From the NCBI GenBank assembly GCA_963724805.1, contig CAVRWA010000012.1, positions 1-64,000 on the forward strand: 64,000 nucleotides of DNA. The letters run 5' to 3'. A program made the translations under genes and the position numbers. The stretch is from CAVQZA01 sp963724805. GTDB taxonomy: Bacteria; Actinomycetota; Thermoleophilia; Gaiellales; Gaiellaceae. How positions within the stretch are numbered: position 1 is the stretch's first letter; each line of letters starts with the position of its first letter. Positions 54,794 through 63,104 of this stretch are shown in pieces. The notes below the pieces were generated by a model. That model searched no databases and was not told the DNA's origin. It worked only from the letters and a program-made list of their open reading frames with translations.

Positions 54794-55989
54794 AGATCAC
54801 CCGCATCGAGACGCTCCGGCTGGACGAGTTCCCGAGCCTCGTCCACGTGCTCGTCCACACCGACGAGGGCCTCGTCGGGCTCGGCGAGACCTTCTTCTTC
54901 GCCGACGCGGCCGAGGCGCACGTGCACACGGTCGCCGACTACCTGCTCGGCGAGGATCCGCGCCTGATCGAGAAGCACGCGCGCACGGTGCGCGGGTACG
55001 TCGGCACGGCCGGGAGCGGCGCCGAGATGCGGGCCGCCTCTGCGATCGACATCGCTCTCTGGGACCTCGCCGGCCAGGCGTCGGGCCAGCCGCTCCACCG
55101 CGTCCTCGGCGGCGCGTGCCGCGAGTCGATCCGCACCTACAACACGTGCGCCGGCTACCGCTACGTGCGCGGCGAGAGCGGGCAGGCGGTGATGAACTGG
55201 GGGCTGAACGACGAAGCCGAAGGCCCCTACGAGGACCTCGAGGCGTTCCTCCACCGCGCGGGCGAGCTGGCCCGCGACCTGCTCGCGCAGGGGATCACCG
55301 GGATGAAGATCTGGCCGTTCGACCCGTACGCCGAGGCGAGCCTCGGGCACGACATCTCCTCTGCGGACCTCGACCGCGCGCTCGAGCCGTTCCGGAAGAT
55401 CCGCGCGGCGGTCGGCCCGGCGATGGACGTGATGGCCGAGTTGCACGCGCTCTGGGACGTTCCCGCTGCGTGCCGGATCGCCGCCGCGCTCGACGAGCTC
55501 GACCTCGCCTGGATCGAGGATCCGGTGCGCGTCTCGAGCCCTGATGCGCTGGCCGAGGTGCAGCGCGCCACCTCCGCGCCGATCGCGGTCGGCGAGACGC
55601 TCACGGGCCTGCCCGCGTTCCGGGACCTGATCGCCCGCGGCGGTGCGCAGATCGTGATCTTCGACGTCGGCTGGGTCGGGGGCGTCACCGAGGCGCGCAA
55701 GGTGGCCGCGCTCGCCGAGGCCTTCGAGCGGCCGGTCGCCCCGCACGACTGCACAGGGCCTGTCGTCTACACGGCGGCGACGCACCTCTCGATGCACCTG
55801 CCGAACGCGATGATCCAGGAGAGCGTCCGGGCATTCTGGAGCGGCTGGTACGCCGAGCTCGTGACGGCGCTGCCGGTGATCGAGAACGGGATGGTGTCCG
55901 CGCCCACGGGGCCCGGCCTCGGCACGGCGCTTCGCCCCGAAGTCTTCGAGCGCGCGGACGCGCATCTCCGCTCGAGCGTCCTGAACTGA
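54790..55989 (+). CDS. enolase-superfamily (MR/MLE) sugar-acid dehydratase
   Basis: 399 aa from GTG 54790. Capping domain RIETLRLDEFPSLVHVLVHT and ETFFFADAAEAHVHTVADYL; barrel with catalytic Lys in GITGMKIWPFDPYAE, metal ligands in MDVMAELHALWD, DLAWIEDPVRVSS and PIAVGETLTGL, and His in APHDCTGPVVYTAATHL. That H-D-C-x-G-P site is typical of acid sugar dehydratases of the mandelate racemase group. It should produce a 2-keto-3-deoxy acid; the sugar acid is not predictable by eye. Confidence 0.85.
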   Translation: MKITRIETLRLDEFPSLVHVLVHTDEGLVGLGETFFFADAAEAHVHTVADYLLGEDPRLIEKHARTVRGYVGTAGSGAEMRAASAIDIALWDLAGQASGQPLHRVLGGACRESIRTYNTCAGYRYVRGESGQAVMNWGLNDEAEGPYEDLEAFLHRAGELARDLLAQGITGMKIWPFDPYAEASLGHDISSADLDRALEPFRKIRAAVGPAMDVMAELHALWDVPAACRIAAALDELDLAWIEDPVRVSSPDALAEVQRATSAPIAVGETLTGLPAFRDLIARGGAQIVIFDVGWVGGVTEARKVAALAEAFERPVAPHDCTGPVVYTAATHLSMHLPNAMIQESVRAFWSGWYAELVTALPVIENGMVSAPTGPGLGTALRPEVFERADAHLRSSVLN

Positions 55990-56003
55990 CAAGGAGGAAC
56001 GAG

Positions 56004-57209
56004 ATGGCGACGGTGAGGGTGATGCAGGAAGGCTGGGGCGTGTTCCAGAACCTGCCGGCGACGGCGGCGCGCTTCACCGAGCAGACCGGGATCGAGGTCG
56101 AGGTGACGCTGACCGTGATCCCGGAGATGTGGGAGCTGATGGAGCGAAGCTTCTCGGGCGAGGATCCGCCGTTCGACCTCGTCGGCGTCGACGACCTGCT
56201 GCTCGTTCAGGCGGCGCGCGCGGGCCACGTCGAGCCACTCGACGACCTGATCGCCGCCGACGGCTACCCGCTCGACGACTTCACGCCCCAGGCGCTGGCC
56301 GCCGTGAGCGACCGCGACCGGATCTGGGGCCTCCCCTACTGCGACGTCTCCAACGTGTTGATCTACCGCGCCGACCTCTTCGAGAAGTACGGCATCGCAG
56401 TGCCCCAGACGCTCGACGAGCTCACCGCGGCCGCCGTCGCGGTCCAGGAGGCGGTGCGAGCCGACGGCACCGACGACTTCTACGGGATCACGATCCGCGG
56501 AGAGCCGAACTGCGGCCTCAACTTCTGGATGGTCGGCTCGACCTGGGGGCCGTCGTACGGGGCGCGCTGGTACGACGACGAGGGCCGCCCGTCGCTCGAC
56601 ACGCCGGAGCTGCGCGGCGCGATCGACCACTACGTCGACATGCTCCGGCGGGCGGGTCCCCCCGAGTCGGCGGAGATGGACTTCATGGACTGCGTGGCCT
56701 GCTACGCGGCCGGCCGCGCGGCGATGACGATCGAGCCGGCGAATGAGGCATCGCTCATCTACGAGGAAGGCGGCGCGGTCGCCGACGGCACGAAGACGGC
56801 GCTGATGCCGGCCGGACCGCTCGGCACGCGTCACGTCGGGCTGTACTGCCCGCCCTACGCGATCCCGTCTCTCTCGCAGTCGAAGCGGGAGGCCTGGGAG
56901 CTCGCGAAGTTCCTCTGCGCGCACGAGCAGGTGCTCGAGGATGCGCAGAGAAGCGGCTTCGTCGAGGTCTCGCGGAACTCGGTGTTGAACGACCCGGCCT
57001 TCGTGAGCCGCTTCCGGCCCGACCTCGTCGAGACGACTGTCGCGACGCGCGCGTTCGCACGGGGCGAGCGCCCCGTCACGAACTACGGGATGGAGGTCGG
57101 CGACATCATCGGCGACGAGATCGTGCGCGTGCTCAAGGGCGAGCTGACCGCCAGCGAGGCGATGCAGGAGGCCGAGCGGCGGGTCGCTGCGCTCGGCCCG
57201 CCCGACTAG
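56004..57209 (+). CDS. solute-binding-protein-like (SBP_bac_1 fold), no signal peptide
   Basis: 401 aa; ATG with AAGGAGG. It begins directly with the mature fold (VRVMQEGWGVFQNLPATAAR, FTEQTGIEVEVTLTVIPEMW), then FDLVGVDDLLLVQAARAGHV, IWGLPYCDVSNVLIYRADLF, EKYGIAVPQTLDELTAAA, AGRAAMTIEPANEASL and SLSQSKREAWELAKFLCAHE. No upstream in-frame signal sequence or lipobox and no ABC permease or ATPase nearby. Either an exported SBP has lost its leader or the protein works in the cytosol. Last gene of the permease operon. Confidence 0.8.
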   Translation: MATVRVMQEGWGVFQNLPATAARFTEQTGIEVEVTLTVIPEMWELMERSFSGEDPPFDLVGVDDLLLVQAARAGHVEPLDDLIAADGYPLDDFTPQALAAVSDRDRIWGLPYCDVSNVLIYRADLFEKYGIAVPQTLDELTAAAVAVQEAVRADGTDDFYGITIRGEPNCGLNFWMVGSTWGPSYGARWYDDEGRPSLDTPELRGAIDHYVDMLRRAGPPESAEMDFMDCVACYAAGRAAMTIEPANEASLIYEEGGAVADGTKTALMPAGPLGTRHVGLYCPPYAIPSLSQSKREAWELAKFLCAHEQVLEDAQRSGFVEVSRNSVLNDPAFVSRFRPDLVETTVATRAFARGERPVTNYGMEVGDIIGDEIVRVLKGELTASEAMQEAERRVAALGPPD

Positions 57210-57247
57210 AGCCCGAGCCCGAGCTCGAGCTCGATCGCACTTTCGTC

Positions 57248-57401
57248 GGGGTCAGACCCCGGCCGTGGCCCGCCGAGAGGCGTCCGTGCGACGAGCCCGC
57301 TGTGCTCCGTCGTTCGAGGAAACGGGGGCGTCCGAGGGGACAAAGCCGAAACCGACTGCGATGTGGACGAAAGGTTCCAGATCTGTTCGCGGGTCTGACC
57401 C
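57248..57401. repeat. segment bounded by GGGTC-N-GACCC palindromes
   Basis: GGGGTC-A-GACCCC (57248-57260) and GGGTC-T-GACCC (57391-57401) bracket about 130 bp without an ORF. The minus strand just left of it (57210-57240) encodes AIELELGLGL and a stop, repeating the last codons of the isomerase gene at 57456. Looks like a small mobile or REP-like insertion or a partial duplication. Confidence 0.5.
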
Positions 57402-57455
57402 CTTGTGCTGACTCGTTGTGCTCATGAGCATCTGGCTTAGGTTCGGGTCAGGGAG

Positions 57456-58288
57456 CTAGAGCTCGAGCTCGATCGCCTTGAGGTGCTCGATCGCCTGCTT
57501 CGTGTCGGCGTCGAACGACTCCGGGCCGGCGCCGGCGGGACCCCCATCGGGTCGCCCGAGGGCGCCATCACCTCGAAGCTGAGGTAGCCGCCGTACTCGA
57601 TATCGAGCAGGGCCCGGAGGATCGGGCGGAAATCGGTATGTCCTCGCCCCGCCACTGCGCGATTCGAATCCGCCAGGTGGACGTGGGCCAGCAAACCCTT
57701 GGCCGCCCGGAGCGCGTCGGGGATCGACGCCTCCTCGATGTTCATGTGGAAGGTGTCACCCATCACCCCGCCGTTCTTCAGCCCGAGCGCATGCCACAGC
57801 TCGACGGCCTGGTCGAGCCGGTTCAGGAAGTAGGTCTCGTACCGGTTCCACGGCTCGAGCGCGACGTCGACGCCGACGGTCGCGGCGTACTCGCCGCCCT
57901 CGCGGATGCTCTCGACAGCCCACTTCCACTCGTCGGCGGGCGGGGCGAGACGTGCCGTCTTCATCACGGCGGACGGCCCGACGACGATCACCCCCGCGCC
58001 CGTCTCCGCTGCCAGGTCGGCGACCGAGCGGACGTAGTCGACGGCGTTGCGCCGCACCGCCGGGTCCGGATTGCACAAGTCCCGCTCGGCCGTGTACATC
58101 GACGAGATCGAGCTGACGGCGATCCCCGCATCCGCCGCGAGCTGCCGCACGCGCGCCGCGTCGTACTGCGCGGGCTCGCCGACGAGCTCGATCGCGTCGT
58201 AGCCGAACGAGGCGACGCGCTCGATCGAGAGCCCGATCTCCTCCCCGTAGAACGAGAACGAGTTGTACGCGTACAGGAAGCGCCCCAT
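57456..58288 (-). pseudogene. sugar phosphate isomerase/epimerase (AP endonuclease 2 fold), frameshift near the 3' end
   Basis: From ATG 58288 (TGATG overlap with the dehydratase): YAYNSFSFYGEEIGLSIERV, FGYDAIELVGEP, TGAGVIVVGPSAVMKTARLA, GVDVALEPWNRYETYFLNRL, GVMGDTFHMNIEEASIPDAL, VHLADSNRAVAGRGHTDF and GYLSFEVMAPSGDPMG. The metal Glu, Asp, His, Glu of the TIM barrel are present. After GDPMG the frame runs into Ser/Arg junk. One extra G in the run at 57541-57545 would give GPAGAGPESFDADTKQAIEH and LKAIELEL then TAG at 57456, the proper end. The catalytic domain is complete, so the product may still work, or the G-run is miscounted. Confidence 0.8.
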
Positions 58289-60096
58289 CAGTGGTTGTCC
58301 CGCGGGATCCCCTTGGTCTCGGCGATGCGCTGGTACTTGACCGCCGGCTTCAGCACCATCCCGTTCGAGAGCTCGTCGACGAGGCCGCGCTGGATCTCCT
58401 GCCACGGCGTCTGGCTCTCCGGATAGCGGTACCCGCCGGCCTGCTCGAGCGCGGCGCGCCGCGTCGCGAGCTCCTCCTCGGAGACCAGGATGTTCGCCGT
58501 CCGCTTGCCGAGGTCGACGCGCACCCGATCGCCGGTCTGCAGCAGCCCGAGCCCACCACCGGTCGCCGCCTCGGGCGAGGCGTTGAGGATCGACGGGCTG
58601 CCCGAGGTGCCCGACTGGCGCCCGTCGCCGATGCAGGGCAGCTCGTGGACGCCCCGCTTCAGCAGGTAGTCCGGGGAGCGCATGTTGACCACCTCCGCCG
58701 AGCCCGGATACCCGATCGGCCCGACGCCGCGGATCACGAGCACCGTGTCCTCGTCGATCGCGAGCGCGGGATCGTCGATGCGCGCGTGGTAGTCCTCCGG
58801 CCCGTCGAAGACGACCGCGCGGCCCTCGAATGCGTCCGGGTCCGCCGGATTCTCGAGGTAGCGGGCGCGGAACTCGTCCGAGATCACCGAGGTCTTCATG
58901 ATCGCGCTGTCGAACAGGTTGCCCTTGAGGTTCAGGAAGCCCGCGTGCGCCTTCATCGGCGCATCGTGTGCCTTGATCACGTCGCGGTCGTTGGAGAAGC
59001 GCCCCTCGTCGTTCTCGTAGAGCGAGCGCCCGTTGACGGTGATCGCCTCACGGCTGATCCTCCCCATCGCGATCAGCTCGGCGACGACGGCCGGGACGCC
59101 GCCGGCGCGGTAGTACTCCTCGCCGAGGTACTCGCCCGCGGGCTGCATGTTGACGAGCAGCGGCACGTCGTAGCCGATCCGCTCCCAGTCGTCGTTGTCG
59201 AGCTCCACGCCGACGTGCCGCGCGATCGCGTTGAGGTGGATCGGCGCGTTGGTCGAGCCGCCGATCGCCGAGCAGACCACGATCGCGTTCTCGAAGGCGG
59301 CCCGCGTCAGCACGTCGGAGGGCTTCAGGTCCTCCCAGACCATGTCGACGATGCGCTTGCCGGTCAGGTAGGCCATCTCCTGGCGGTCGCGGTGCGGCGC
59401 GGGGATCGCGGCGCACCCGGGCAGGCTCATCCCGAGCGCCTCGGCGAGCGAGTTCATCGTCGAGGCCGTCCCCATCGTGTTGCAGTGCCCGGCCGAGGGC
59501 GCCGACGAGGCGACCAACTCCGTGAACTGCCTCGCGTCGATCTCACCTTGCGCGATCAGCTCGCGCGCCTTCCACATGATCGTGCCGGAGCCCGTCCGCT
59601 CGCCCTTGAACCAGCCGTTCAGCATCGGCCCGCCCGAGAGCACGATCGCCGGGATGTCGACGGTGGCCGCCGCCATGATCTGCGCCGGGGTCGTCTTGTC
59701 GCAGCCGGTCGTGAGCACGACGGCGTCGATCGGGTAGCCGTAGAGGATCTCGACAAGCGAGAGGTACTGCAGGTTGCGGTCGAGCGCGGCGGTCGGGCGT
59801 TTCCCGGTTTCCTGGATCGGATGGATCGGGAACTCGAAGGCGATCCCGCCGGCCTCGCGGATGCCCTCGCGCACGCGGGTGGCGAGGAAGAGATGGTGCC
59901 GGTTGCACGGCGTGATGTCGGAGCCGGTCTGCGCGATCCCGACGATCGGCCTGCCGGACTGCAGCTCGTCGAGCGAGAGGCCGTAGTTCATCGAGCGCTC
60001 GACGTAGAGCGCGGTCATGTCGACGTTGGCGGGATTGTCGAACCACGCGCGCGAGCGCAACTTCTGGATCTGGGCGTCTGTCGGCTGAGTAGGCAT
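58288..60096 (-). CDS. IlvD/Edd-family dehydratase (sugar-acid type)
   Basis: 602 aa from ATG 60096. Fe-S cysteines in SDITPCNRHH, TTGCDKTTPAQIMAA and SAGHCNTMGTASTMN. Other blocks: GYDVPLLVNMQPAGEYLGEE, LKGNLFDSAIMKTSVIS, VLVIRGVGPIGYPGSAEVVN and GDGRQSGTSGSPSILNASPE. N- and C-terminal features fit the L-arabonate/D-xylonate dehydratase branch better than valine-pathway IlvD. Coupled with the isomerase. Would form a 2-keto-3-deoxy acid. Confidence 0.85.
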   Translation of the reverse strand: MPTQPTDAQIQKLRSRAWFDNPANVDMTALYVERSMNYGLSLDELQSGRPIVGIAQTGSDITPCNRHHLFLATRVREGIREAGGIAFEFPIHPIQETGKRPTAALDRNLQYLSLVEILYGYPIDAVVLTTGCDKTTPAQIMAAATVDIPAIVLSGGPMLNGWFKGERTGSGTIMWKARELIAQGEIDARQFTELVASSAPSAGHCNTMGTASTMNSLAEALGMSLPGCAAIPAPHRDRQEMAYLTGKRIVDMVWEDLKPSDVLTRAAFENAIVVCSAIGGSTNAPIHLNAIARHVGVELDNDDWERIGYDVPLLVNMQPAGEYLGEEYYRAGGVPAVVAELIAMGRISREAITVNGRSLYENDEGRFSNDRDVIKAHDAPMKAHAGFLNLKGNLFDSAIMKTSVISDEFRARYLENPADPDAFEGRAVVFDGPEDYHARIDDPALAIDEDTVLVIRGVGPIGYPGSAEVVNMRSPDYLLKRGVHELPCIGDGRQSGTSGSPSILNASPEAATGGGLGLLQTGDRVRVDLGKRTANILVSEEELATRRAALEQAGGYRYPESQTPWQEIQRGLVDELSNGMVLKPAVKYQRIAETKGIPRDNH

Positions 60097-60224
60097 GAGC
60101 AATTCCTAACACGAAGGCGCGACCGCTGCTCCGTAGATCCAGGCACTCGGCTCAGCGTCGGCACGGATGACCGCGCGTGCCGCCTCGCCGAGAGTGGAAG
60201 CGTCCACACCGATCGGAGGAGACG

Positions 60225-61352
60225 ATGACCGTTGCCAAGGAAGCCGACCTCGCGGGCCCGGGGATCGGCGACTATGCCGAGCTCGAGCAGGTGCTGCCGG
60301 ACGACTACGCGCCGCTGCTCACGCCGAGAGAGACGATGCAGGCGCTCTACGGGGCGAAGCGGCTGATCGAGGACCGCCTCTGCGAGGAGCTGAACCTCAC
60401 GCTCGTGCAGGTGCCGCTGATCGTGGATTCCGCGAGCGGCGTCAACGACTACCTCGACCGCGACGGCTCGCGCACACCCGTGCGGTTCCACGTCTCGAAC
60501 GACCGCGACGCGCACCCGATCGACGCCGAGGTCGTCCAGGCCGCGACGAAGTGGAAGCGGACGGCGCTCGCCCAGTTCGGGATGCAGCCCGGCGAGGGCC
60601 TCCTCACCGACATGCGGGCCGTGCGCAAGAACTACTTCCTCGACCACGACCACTCGGTGTACGTCGACCAGTGGGACTGGGAGCGCGCGATCACCCCCGC
60701 CGACCGCACACTCGACTACCTGACCGACACCGTGCGCTCGCTCTGGAAGGTGCTGAAAGAGGCCGAGGGCTTCGTGCGCGAGCGGTTCCCAGTGCTCGGC
60801 GCGCGACCCACACTGCCCGAAGAGCTCACGTTCATCCACGCCGAGGAGATCCTCGAGACCTACCCCGACCTGCCGCGCAAGCAGCGCGAGACGGCGATCC
60901 TCCAGGAGCACCCCGCCCTGTTCATCTACGGGATCGGCTGGACGCTCGCCGACGGCTACCCACACGAGCTGCGGGCGGCCGACTACGACGACTGGTCGAC
61001 CGAGACGACGTCGGTGGACGGGCGCCCGATGCACGGCCTGAACGGCGACATCCTGGTCTGGAACCCGGTCACGCGGCGCCGCCACGAGCTGAGCTCGATG
61101 GGAATCCGCGTCACGAAGGAGGGCCTGCGCAGGCAGCTCGAGCTGTCGGACCAGCTCGACTTCCTCGAGCTCCCCTACCACCAGGCGATCCTGCACGACG
61201 AGATCCCGCTCTCGATCGGCGGTGGGATCGGTCAGTCGCGCGTGATGATGCTGCTGCTCCAGAAGGCCCACCTCGGCGAGGTGAGCGTCACCGTCTGGCC
61301 GCAGATCCTCAAGGAGATGTGCGCCCGGAAGAACATCCACGTGCTCGAGTGA
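60225..61352 (+). CDS. asnA: aspartate-ammonia ligase (asparagine synthetase A)
   Basis: 375 aa; ATG 60225 after GGAGGAG. Class II aaRS-like fold: TMQALYGAKRLIEDRLCEEL, VQVPLIVDSASGVNDYLDRD, KWKRTALAQFGMQPGEGLLT, RKNYFLDHDHSVYVDQWDWE and the ATP site SIGGGIGQSRVMMLLLQKAH. Makes asparagine from aspartate, ammonia and ATP. It converges on the tryptophanase gene with no intergenic base. Its place in a catabolic cluster is unusual; it might recycle released ammonia. Confidence 0.93.
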   Translation: MTVAKEADLAGPGIGDYAELEQVLPDDYAPLLTPRETMQALYGAKRLIEDRLCEELNLTLVQVPLIVDSASGVNDYLDRDGSRTPVRFHVSNDRDAHPIDAEVVQAATKWKRTALAQFGMQPGEGLLTDMRAVRKNYFLDHDHSVYVDQWDWERAITPADRTLDYLTDTVRSLWKVLKEAEGFVRERFPVLGARPTLPEELTFIHAEEILETYPDLPRKQRETAILQEHPALFIYGIGWTLADGYPHELRAADYDDWSTETTSVDGRPMHGLNGDILVWNPVTRRRHELSSMGIRVTKEGLRRQLELSDQLDFLELPYHQAILHDEIPLSIGGGIGQSRVMMLLLQKAHLGEVSVTVWPQILKEMCARKNIHVLE

Positions 61353-62726
61353 CTAGAGCTCCTCGAAACGTGCCGTGAAGTGGCGTAACGCGGGCGGCTC
61401 CGAGGCTATGCGGAGGCCTCGGAGCTCGGCCCGCCGCTCGGCGACCAGGGCACACACTTCGATCACGTAGTCGATGTGGCTCTGCGTGTAAGTGCGCCGC
61501 GGGATCGCGAGGCGGACGAGGTCCATCGCGGCCGGCTGCTCGCTCCCGTCGGGGTGCCGGCCGAACATGACCGTGCCGATCTCGCAGCCACGGATCCCGC
61601 CGGTCACGTAGAGCGCGACGGCGAGCGCCTGGCCCGGGTACTGGAGTGGCGGAATGTGCGGCAGCAGTGCCCGCGCGTCGAGGTAGACGGCGTGGCCGCC
61701 GGTGGGCTGCACGATGGGCACCCCGGCCGCGACGAGCGCGTCGCCGAGGTACTCGGTCGAGCGGATGCGGTAGGCGAGGTAGTCGTGGTCGACCGCCTCC
61801 TTCAGCCCCTGGGCGATCGCCTCGAGGTCGCGGCCCGCGAGGCCGCCGTAGGTCGGAAACCCCTCGGTGAGGATGAGCAGGTTGCGGCAGCGCTCGGCGA
61901 GCGCGTCGTCGTTGACCGCGAGCCAGCCGCCGATGTTGGCGAGCGGGTCCTTCTTCGCGCTCATCGTCATCCCGTCGGCGAGCGAGGCCATGTCGCGGAC
62001 GATGTCGGCGACCGAGCGATCAGCCTGGCCGGGCTCGCGCTGCCGGATGAACCACGCATTCTCGGCGAAGCGGCACGCGTCGAGGAAGAGCGGCACGCCG
62101 TGGCGGTCGCAGAGCCGGCGCACGCCGCGGAGGTTCTCCAGCGAGACGGGCTGGCCGCCGCCCGAGTTGTTCGTGATCGTGACCATCACGGCGGGCACCT
62201 CGGCGGGAGCGCGCGCTGCGAGCAGCCGCTCGAGCGCCTCGAGGTCCATGTTCCCCTTGAACGGGTGCAGGTGCGCCGGCTCGAGCGCCTCGGGAATCGG
62301 CAGGTCGACCGCCTCGGCGCCCGAGTACTCGATGTTCGCTCGCGTGGTGTCGAAGTGCGTGTTGTTCGGGACGACCTTGCCTGGCCCGCCGATCGCGGTG
62401 AAGAGGATCTTCTCGGCCGCGCGGCCCTGGTGGGTCGGGATCACGTGCTGGAACGGGAAGAGCTCCTGCACCGCGGCGAGGAACGTGTACCAGGACGGCG
62501 AGCCCGCGTAGCTCTCGTCGCCGTGCTGGATCGCGGCCCACTGGTCGCGCGACATGGCGCCCGTCCCGGAGTCGGTGAGGAGGTCGATGATGACGTCCGC
62601 CGCATGGAGCCCGAACAGGTTGAGCCCGGTCTCACCGATCGCCGTGCGCCTGTACTCCTCGGTCGTGAGTCGCAGCGGCTCGATCGAGTGGATCCGGAAC
62701 GGCTCGATGATCGTGCGGAAGGCCAT
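61353..62726 (-). CDS. tnaA: tryptophanase / tyrosine phenol-lyase family beta-eliminating lyase
   Basis: 457 aa. PTHQGRAAEKILFTAIG, NTHFDTTRANIEYSGAEAVD, VTITNNSGGGQPVSLENLRG, VPLFLDACRFAENAWFI and the PLP lysine in GMTMSAKKDPLANIGG; C-terminus RLAIPRRTYTQSHIDYVIE. Cleaves tryptophan to indole, pyruvate and ammonia, or tyrosine to phenol; the specificity residue is not assignable by eye. No tnaC-like leader is visible upstream. Confidence 0.9.
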   Translation of the reverse strand: MAFRTIIEPFRIHSIEPLRLTTEEYRRTAIGETGLNLFGLHAADVIIDLLTDSGTGAMSRDQWAAIQHGDESYAGSPSWYTFLAAVQELFPFQHVIPTHQGRAAEKILFTAIGGPGKVVPNNTHFDTTRANIEYSGAEAVDLPIPEALEPAHLHPFKGNMDLEALERLLAARAPAEVPAVMVTITNNSGGGQPVSLENLRGVRRLCDRHGVPLFLDACRFAENAWFIRQREPGQADRSVADIVRDMASLADGMTMSAKKDPLANIGGWLAVNDDALAERCRNLLILTEGFPTYGGLAGRDLEAIAQGLKEAVDHDYLAYRIRSTEYLGDALVAAGVPIVQPTGGHAVYLDARALLPHIPPLQYPGQALAVALYVTGGIRGCEIGTVMFGRHPDGSEQPAAMDLVRLAIPRRTYTQSHIDYVIEVCALVAERRAELRGLRIASEPPALRHFTARFEEL

Positions 62727-62765
62727 CCTCCGCAGTCTCTCCGATTCGCGCCTGTTAGGCCGCGT

Positions 62766-63104
62766 TCACGACCACCAAGAGAGGTCGAGCCGCGCGCGCA
62801 ACGCTTGCTCCCCGCCGCCCACCACGATGCCCCAGGTGATGGCGGTCATGTTGTCGACGACCTCGACGAACGACTTCCAGCCCGACCAGTCGGATCCAAA
62901 GTGGACGACCTTCTCGGCGCCCTCGAGGCTGGGGCGGTAGCGGTAGCCGGCGATTCCCACCCGATGGAGGCCGTCACCGTCGACCTCGATCAGCGCGACC
63001 TCCGCCGACACCCGGCCGGGCGCGAAGTCGATCGTCTTGGTCCAGTCGCCCCCCTTGTCGCCGCCGAATCCGTGCAGCTCGAACGACTTCTGCCGCGTGA
63101 TCAT
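62766..63104 (-). CDS. hypothetical beta-rich protein
   Basis: 112 aa from ATG 63104, overlapping the alcohol dehydrogenase stop (ATGA). KSFELHGFGGDKGGDWTKTI, FAPGRVSAEVALIEVDGDGL, HRVGIAGYRYRPS and VHFGSDWSGWKSFVEVVDNM. An all-beta small protein resembling a lectin-like or DUF sandwich; no family recognised. Co-translated with the dehydrogenase, so probably tied to its pathway. Confidence 0.6.
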   Translation of the reverse strand: MITRQKSFELHGFGGDKGGDWTKTIDFAPGRVSAEVALIEVDGDGLHRVGIAGYRYRPSLEGAEKVVHFGSDWSGWKSFVEVVDNMTAITWGIVVGGGEQALRARLDLSWWS

